The notes under the pieces are model-generated. The model was not told the origin of the DNA and searched no databases. It worked only from the letters and a program-made list of their open reading frames with translations. A stretch of DNA of 64,000 nt from Nocardioides zeae. GTDB lineage: Bacteria > Actinomycetota > Actinomycetes > Propionibacteriales > Nocardioidaceae. The translations under genes were made by a program, and so were the position numbers. The DNA lies in contig NZ_JAUTAN010000001.1 in NCBI RefSeq assembly GCF_030818655.1, forward strand, positions 3,782,001 to 3,846,000, in the 5' to 3' direction. This document shows positions 59,324-64,000 of this stretch, piece by piece; positions within the stretch are counted from its first letter, which is position 1, and each line of letters opens with the position of its first letter.

Positions 59324-60168
59324 CGGTGCGGGGCCCAGCCGAGACGGACGGTCCGGCGGTCGTCCGGGGCAAGGAGTCGAGCACGGCGTCCCACTGTCGT
59401 CCCGAGGTCCCTCTCGAGAGCGTCCGTGTCGAGCTCGGCGAGGGCGTCCGGTGGCAGCACCACGACCAGCTCTTCTCCCTGTGGTGGGAAGAGGGCTCGC
59501 AGCTCCCCACGATATCCCGCGCGCCGGAGCGTCGTCGTCACCGATGCGCACGCCTCCTCGTCGAGGAGAGGAGGCACGGTGGTGGGACCGAGGGAGCGGA
59601 GGAGCTCGAGGAGCGCCCGGCCCACCTCCTCGCGGTCGGCGGGCGAGGCTCGCCACCGCCGGGCGAGGGTCGTGAGCTCGTCCTCGCGGGCGGCGACGCT
59701 CAGCACGCCCTGGATGGGCTCGTCAGCCAGGACCCGCAGCACCCCCACCGCCGCCATGTACGCCGACCCCGTCACCTCGACGCCCGACACGTGACGGCTC
59801 ACCTCGTCCCACCGCCCACGCCAGGGGGTGGTCACGGCCCGGTCGGGTTGCGGGCCTCGGTGGTGTCCCTGCTCGGCCAGCAGGTCGTCGAGGTCACGGC
59901 CCAGGGTCCGGTGCTCGAAGGCCCGCCGACCGGCCTCGTCGAGGACGAGCCACTGGGCGCAGGCGGCACGCAGCACCGACCACGCAGCCTGCGTCGACAC
60001 CTCCCCGTGCTCGTAGATGTCGATGAGGTCGTTCCAGACCTCGTAGGCGGGGTCGCCCGGCTCGCCCAGCCCGAGGAGGTCCTCGGCGGCATCTCGTGCG
60101 GTCCACGCGTCGGTGGCGGCGAGCACGCGGCGTACCCCTGTCGGCAGGTCGGCCGGCGTGTCCGTCAC
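59293..60168 (-). CDS. Hypothetical soluble protein
   Basis: A 291-aa protein with no family that I recognise. The N-terminal two-thirds look helical (TARDAAEDLLGLGEPGD, WNDLIDIYEHGEVSTQAAW, RDLDDLLAEQGHH), and the C-terminal third is mixed alpha/beta (GEELVVVLPPDALAELDTD). No signal peptide or membrane helix. TACCGT lies exactly 7 nt before the GTG start, supporting this start over longer reading frames. The 3' end overlaps the converging membrane-protein gene by 31 bp. Confidence 0.65.
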   Translation of the reverse strand: MTDTPADLPTGVRRVLAATDAWTARDAAEDLLGLGEPGDPAYEVWNDLIDIYEHGEVSTQAAWSVLRAACAQWLVLDEAGRRAFEHRTLGRDLDDLLAEQGHHRGPQPDRAVTTPWRGRWDEVSRHVSGVEVTGSAYMAAVGVLRVLADEPIQGVLSVAAREDELTTLARRWRASPADREEVGRALLELLRSLGPTTVPPLLDEEACASVTTTLRRAGYRGELRALFPPQGEELVVVLPPDALAELDTDALERDLGTTVGRRARLLAPDDRRTVRLGWAPHRQSVAGSSSP

Positions 60169-60294
60169 GACGGCAACGGTAAACCCGTCACGGCGGCCCG
60201 ACCGCCCACCTGGCGAGACGCCCCACCGGCCGACCACCCCCGTGCTTCTCTATATCGAGTAACCCAGTCGTCTTTGACCACAAGGAGATCCCCC

Positions 60295-60774
60295 GTGAGC
60301 ATTCGCCCCAAGGAGACCGTCGTCCCGTTCGTCGTGCGCGGCGAGGGCACCGGCGTCGCCCAGCAGCTGCACGTCCCCGGCTCGCAGCACCGTTTCGAGA
60401 CCGACGCCTACCCGGCGTTCGGCGGGCAGGACGCGGCGCCCAGCCCGTTGTTCTACGCCCTCGGCGCGCTGACGTCCTGCAACCAGGTCACCGCCCAGCT
60501 GGTGGCGAAGGACCTCGGCATCACCCTGGGCCGCTTCGAGTTCGAGGTGCAGGGCGACCTCGACACCGCCGTGCTCGTGGGCGGCGCCGACGGCAACGCC
60601 AACTTCGACCGGGTCACCGTGACGGCCACCATCGAGTCCGACGCCAGCCCCGAGGAGTTCGCACGCCTGGAGTCGGAGACGGACCGCCGCTGCCCGGTGT
60701 CGCAGCTCTTCCGCCGCAGCGGTCTCGAGCTCGCGACCACCTGGAGCCAGGCCCCGCTCCACGCCACGGTCTGA
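60295..60774 (+). CDS. OsmC/Ohr-family protein
   Basis: A 159-aa OsmC-fold protein. Both redox cysteines are present: LTSCNQVTAQLVAKDLG (about residue 62) and RRCPVSQLF (about 137), the pair that reduces organic hydroperoxides with thiol partners. Strong SD AAGGAG 9 nt before the GTG start, so it has a real leader (from about 60250, after a TATATC box). Homodimer expected, cytosolic. Substrate (peroxide versus other) not decided by sequence. Confidence 0.88.
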   Translation: MSIRPKETVVPFVVRGEGTGVAQQLHVPGSQHRFETDAYPAFGGQDAAPSPLFYALGALTSCNQVTAQLVAKDLGITLGRFEFEVQGDLDTAVLVGGADGNANFDRVTVTATIESDASPEEFARLESETDRRCPVSQLFRRSGLELATTWSQAPLHATV

Positions 60775-60874
60775 GGCTCCGCGACCCCTCACGCCGCCCC
60801 CGCCGCGCGGCGTCCGGTACGGCGCCACGACCCGCGCGACGCAGGAGCTGGTGGTCATGACCTAGGTTCGACCG

Positions 60875-62053
60875 GTGCCTGCCGCGACGCCCGGCCGCGC
60901 CCGTCGGGGCGTCGCCCTCATGTTCTTCACCAACGGGGTGCTCTACAGCGCGCTGCTGCCGCGCTACCCCGAGATCAAGGCCGCGCTCGACCTGTCCAAC
61001 ACGGCGTTCGGCCTCGTCGTGGTCGCGTTCCCGGCGGGTGCGGTGGCCGCCGCCGCGATGGCGGCCCCCGTGGTCCGTCGCTTCGGGGCCCCGACGGTGA
61101 CGGCCGTCGGGTCGGGCGTGCTCGCGGCGGCGATGGCGGTGGCGGGCTTCCACCCGAGCGTGCTCGTGCTCGTGGCGGCCCTGGCGCTCGGCGGCATCGT
61201 CGACGCCGTGGTCGACGCGGCGCAGAACGTGCAGGGCGTCGCCGTCGAGCGGTGGGCGGGCCGGTCGATCATCAACTCCCTCCACGCCATCTGGAGCCTC
61301 GGCGCGGCGACGGGCGGCGTGATCGGCGCGTTCGCCGCGGCCCAGGACGTCGCGATCGGCACCCAGATGATCGTCAACGGCATCGTCTGGACGCTCGTCG
61401 CGGTGCTCGGTTCCTGGCTCGCCGTCCTCCCGCCTGCCGCCGCTCCGATCGCCGACGCGCTCGCCGAGACCCCCGCGCCCGCGGCCGGCCGGTGGACGGC
61501 GCTGCGGCTCGTGCTGCCGCTCGTCGTCCTCGCGATCTGCGGCACGCTCGTCGAGGACGTCTCCAACAACTGGGCGGTGCTCTACCTCGGCACCGAGGCC
61601 GGCGCCCCCGTCGGCACCGCCGCCCTCGCGCTCACCGTGGTGCTCGTCAGCCAGTTCGTGGGCCGGCTCGTCGGCGACCCGATGACCGACCGGTGGGGCC
61701 GCGAGGCGGTCGCCCGCAGCGGGGGGCTGCTCATCGCGGCCGGGATGGCGCTGGCGATGCTGCCTGCGCCGTACCCGGTCGCCTTCCTCGGCTTCGCCCT
61801 CATGGGCTTCGGCAGCGCGACCCTCGTGCCGGCGGCCTTCGCCGCCGCCGACCGCGTGCCCGGCCTGCCCGCAGGCACCGGCATCGCGCTGCTCGGCTGG
61901 CTCATGCGGATCGGCTTCCTCGTCACGTCACCGGCCGTCGGGGCGCTGTCGGACGTCGCGAGCCTCCGCGTCGCCCTGCTCATCCCGCTCGCCGCGGGCC
62001 TCCTCGCCGCGGTGCTGTCGCACCGGGCGGCGCAGGGTCAGACTCCCGGGTAG
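60875..62053 (+). CDS. Major facilitator superfamily transporter
   Basis: A 392-aa MFS protein with 12 predicted helices. The loop 2-3 motif is AAPVVRRFGAP, and the second-half equivalent is GDPMTDRWGREAV. NSLHAIWSLGAATGGVIGA resembles the fucose-permease/YbjJ branch. Drug, sugar or other substrates cannot be told apart. TAGGTT 6 nt before GTG. Its 3' end overlaps the next minus-strand gene by 16 bp. Confidence 0.88.
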   Translation: MPAATPGRARRGVALMFFTNGVLYSALLPRYPEIKAALDLSNTAFGLVVVAFPAGAVAAAAMAAPVVRRFGAPTVTAVGSGVLAAAMAVAGFHPSVLVLVAALALGGIVDAVVDAAQNVQGVAVERWAGRSIINSLHAIWSLGAATGGVIGAFAAAQDVAIGTQMIVNGIVWTLVAVLGSWLAVLPPAAAPIADALAETPAPAAGRWTALRLVLPLVVLAICGTLVEDVSNNWAVLYLGTEAGAPVGTAALALTVVLVSQFVGRLVGDPMTDRWGREAVARSGGLLIAAGMALAMLPAPYPVAFLGFALMGFGSATLVPAAFAAADRVPGLPAGTGIALLGWLMRIGFLVTSPAVGALSDVASLRVALLIPLAAGLLAAVLSHRAAQGQTPG

Positions 62054-62529
62054 GGCTGGGGTGCGAGCGACGAGTCGTAGGTGACGACGAGCGTCTCCAG
62101 GAGCGTCGTGCCGTCGAGGAGCTGCAGCGTGCACGAGCCGTCGGCGCTGTCGGCGAGACCGTCGGTGAACCAGAACGAGGTGCCGCTCACGATGAACATG
62201 GTCGGCTCGCTGAAGTAGTCACCGGAGACGTGCGTCAGGTTCGAGGACAACAGGCCGATGGTCTGGCTCGTCGGCGTGCGCGGCGTCCAGACGATCCGCG
62301 CGTCGGCGATCGGTGCTCCCGTGATGGTCACGTCCAGGCGGTACTCGGCCGGCACCGGTTCGCCGACGACGAGGTACCGCGTCTGCTGCACGACGAACCG
62401 GCTCGTCCCCCCCGACACGGCGAACGCAGGAGCGGCGGCGACGACGCTCACCGCGGGCACGGCCCACGCGGCGGTGCGCACGAGGGTACGGCGCGTGGCG
62501 CGCGCGGCGGGGACGTCGGAGGTGGTCAT
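62038..62529 (-). CDS. Tat-exported protein of unknown function
   Basis: A 163-aa protein with a twin-arginine signal (ATRRTLVRTAAW, then a hydrophobic core and AAPAFA cleavage site, about residue 37). The exported part is a beta-rich domain (RFVVQQTRYLVVGEPV to LLDGTTLLETLVVTY) with one Cys. Not recognised. TAGGCT 7 nt before ATG. Convergent 16-bp overlap with the MFS gene. Confidence 0.75.
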   Translation of the reverse strand: MTTSDVPAARATRRTLVRTAAWAVPAVSVVAAAPAFAVSGGTSRFVVQQTRYLVVGEPVPAEYRLDVTITGAPIADARIVWTPRTPTSQTIGLLSSNLTHVSGDYFSEPTMFIVSGTSFWFTDGLADSADGSCTLQLLDGTTLLETLVVTYDSSLAPQPYPGV

Positions 62530-62631
62530 GGCGGGGAGCCTAGGGCGCGCCACGTTCGGGCGAGGCCGATATCGCGAAATCGCTGGTGCACGATGCTGGA
62601 CCACGCCGCCCGATGGCCGAGGATGGCCCGC

Positions 62632-63474
62632 ATGGACCAACTCGGCAGCGGCATCGACGGGGACGAGCTGGTCGCGGAGCTCGCCGGCCAGGCGCGGATG
62701 CACGGCCACGCGATCATCGCGGTCGCGGGCGGTGAGGACGGGCCGTCCTTTGCCTACACCGTCGGGCTCGCCGGCCTGGGACACCCGGGGCACCCAGGAC
62801 ACCCCGAGCTCCTCGTGGTCATGGAGAGCCAGGAGACCGCCTACGCCCTCCTCAACGACCTCGCCTTCCGCGTGCGCGACCAGCAGGTCCGCCTCGACAC
62901 CCCGGTGGTCTTCGCGGCCGACGCGACGGGCCGGTACGACGCGGTGGCCGCCCCCGTGCCGCCGGTGGTGGCCGCGGAGCACGTGACGATGGCCGACACG
63001 GTGGCGCGCGCCCAGGGCTGGCCGGCGCCCGTCGCGGTCACGCAGGTGCACCTCATGGACGGCGACCGGCACTGGCCGTGGGAGACGTCGGAGCGCTACG
63101 GCCCGCCCGTGCCCGGCAGCGTGCTGAGCCCGGTGCCCGACGTGGCGAGCCTGCCGCGGGTCGAGCTCGCGCCGTACGAGCGGGAGGTGGCCCCCGGCCT
63201 GCCCCACGACACCGTGGCCCACGTCTGCCTGCACGTGCAGCGGGCCGAGCGGCCGGCGCGCTACGTGTTCCGCGAGGACGGCGGCTGGTCGTTCGTGTGC
63301 GGCGAGGGCGGTCACGACTGGGGCTCCGAGGTGCGCGCCGCCGTGCTGGGCCGGCTCGTCGAGCTGGACCCGACGCTCGCCCAGGTCCTCGACCTGCCCG
63401 ACGAGCACGAGGCGACGCGGGACGAGCCCGGCGCCGCCTGGGTCAGCGTGCCGTCATCGTCCGGAACGCGGTGA
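62632..63474 (+). CDS. DUF4262 domain protein
   Basis: A 280-aa cytosolic protein with a DUF4262 core: HGHAIIAVAGGEDGPSFAYTVGL, then HPELLVVMESQETAYALLNDL. Inside lies a GHPGHPGHP repeat from short DNA duplication. The C-terminal ~80 residues (HVCLHVQRAERPARYVFRED, GEGGHDW) contain His and Cys in a possible metal site. Function unknown. GAGGAT lies 7 nt before the chosen ATG; an in-frame ATG 9 nt upstream is less likely. Overlaps the converging TetR gene by 32 bp. Confidence 0.8.
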   Translation: MDQLGSGIDGDELVAELAGQARMHGHAIIAVAGGEDGPSFAYTVGLAGLGHPGHPGHPELLVVMESQETAYALLNDLAFRVRDQQVRLDTPVVFAADATGRYDAVAAPVPPVVAAEHVTMADTVARAQGWPAPVAVTQVHLMDGDRHWPWETSERYGPPVPGSVLSPVPDVASLPRVELAPYEREVAPGLPHDTVAHVCLHVQRAERPARYVFREDGGWSFVCGEGGHDWGSEVRAAVLGRLVELDPTLAQVLDLPDEHEATRDEPGAAWVSVPSSSGTR

Positions 63475-64000
63475 CCGCCTCCTCGTAGAGCGTCACGAGG
63501 TCGGGCTCGCCGTACGTCGCGGGGTCGTCCATCGCCTCGGCCCACCGGTCGAAGGCGGCCCGCGCGACGGCGGCGGTGACCTCGACGAGCACCCGGGGGG
63601 TCGGGTCCGACGGGGCGGCGCCCGTGATCTCCGCGAGCACCGCGGTGAACCCCGCCCGGCGCTCGTCGTCGACCGCGACCGCGGCCGCACGCAGGGACGG
63701 CTCGGCGCGCAGCAGCCGGTGGAGGGTGCGGAACTGTCGGCCCGCGGGGCTCCGCCCGTTCTCGTGGAGGCGCATGACCTCGATCCACAGCGCCTCGAGC
63801 TGGGGGAGGAGGGGCTCGGTCGGTCGCAGTGCCGCCACCCCGGCCTCGAAGGCGTCCTCGATCTCGACGTGGGCGAGCAGGGCGGCGCGCTCCTTCGTCA
63901 CGGCGTAGCGGAAGAAGGTGCGCGAGGAGACGCCGGCCGCGGCGGCGATGTCGTCGGCCGTGCAGCCGGCGACCCCGCGCTCCTCGAACAGCGCCAGCGC
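63443..64000 (-). CDS. TetR-family regulator, 5' end cut by window
   Basis: The minus-strand frame stays open to the last base of the window. The visible N-terminal part (from about 64000 to 63900) reads ALALFEERGVAGCTADDI then AAGVSSRTFFRYAVTK, which is the TetR helix-turn-helix; the following ~150 aa are a helical effector domain with LRAEPSLRAAAVAVDDERR. The start codon lies beyond the window. Regulated genes are probably in the adjacent unseen region. Confidence 0.85.
   Translation of the reverse strand, partial: ALALFEERGVAGCTADDIAAAAGVSSRTFFRYAVTKERAALLAHVEIEDAFEAGVAALRPTEPLLPQLEALWIEVMRLHENGRSPAGRQFRTLHRLLRAEPSLRAAAVAVDDERRAGFTAVLAEITGAAPSDPTPRVLVEVTAAVARAAFDRWAEAMDDPATYGEPDLVTLYEEAVTAFRTMTAR

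Overview
The window is a contiguous piece of a very GC-rich (by eye above 70% G+C) actinobacterial chromosome, densely packed with genes on both strands. The gene content (bacterial proteasome activator, SEC-C/DUF5926 protein, DUF4446, GAF-ANTAR pairs, DUF2510 proteins, 13E12-type DUF222-HNH endonucleases, TB7.3-like biotin carrier, NnaR-type HemD/HTH fusion) fits a Nocardioidaceae-like soil actinomycete. That placement is inference from gene families, not from a marker gene. No rRNA, prophage, complete insertion sequence or CRISPR array was seen. Three tRNA genes are present: Ser-UGA, Ser-GCU and Arg-ACG.

Layout. 1-4.1 kb: SNF2 helicase (cut by the window edge) with its SWIM zinc-finger partner, then a TetR-LysE exporter unit. 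4.3-10.1 kb: a zinc-ribbon/Gly-Tyr-Gln-rich membrane protein, EcsC-like protein, aat, and a tandem family of five small acidic exported proteins sharing a cysteine-bounded domain. 10.1-15.5 kb: rhodanese, P-loop kinase, Fpg/Nei glycosylase, a DUF222-HNH endonuclease with a LexA-box-like promoter, a 31-bp tandem repeat array, a glycerophosphodiesterase and a SEC-C protein. 15.7-20.1 kb, all on the minus strand: a cyclic-nucleotide-binding protein, a class III adenylyl cyclase, three AIM24 paralogues and a TerD protein. 20.2-26.5 kb: arginine deiminase, a membrane/secreted pair, DUF4446 and two GAF-ANTAR regulators. 26.5-38.1 kb: a repeat-bearing intergenic block, PAP2-diacylglycerol kinase fusion, mannose-1-phosphate guanylyltransferase, seryl-tRNA synthetase, two HAD phosphatases, Bpa, quinone oxidoreductase, nitrilase, biotin carrier and tRNA-Ser. 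38.2-42.8 kb: tRNA-Ser(GCU), a tiny exported peptide with a duplicated DTSWGQ motif facing a LuxR-type regulator, PEP carboxykinase, and a Gly-rich membrane protein. 42.8-52.7 kb: one assimilatory nitrate operon (narK, nitrate reductase, FAD/[2Fe-2S] reductase, nirB, nirD, nnaR, sirohydrochlorin chelatase). 52.9-64 kb: tRNA-Arg, a stand-alone condensation-fold protein, alpha/beta hydrolase, a second DUF222-HNH gene with a LexA-box-like site, small membrane proteins, gamma-carbonic anhydrase, OsmC, MFS transporter, DUF4262 and a TetR gene cut by the window end.

How genes work together. The nitrate block is a self-contained pathway: import, nitrate to nitrite, nitrite to ammonium, siroheme supply and its own regulator, joined by 4-bp ATGA overlaps. 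The cNMP/adenylyl cyclase pair overlaps by 14 bp and lies directly upstream of the AIM24-TerD stress genes, suggesting a cAMP-linked stress module. A window-wide feature is a TANNNT -10 box placed 6-8 nt upstream of many start codons, without a Shine-Dalgarno sequence, as expected for leaderless mRNAs; I used it to choose several starts. The observations I rate highest are the DTSWGQ peptide/regulator pair, the five-member cysteine-bounded exported protein family, the LexA-box-like sites at both HNH endonuclease genes, and the repeat structures at 13.5 and 26.5-26.8 kb.
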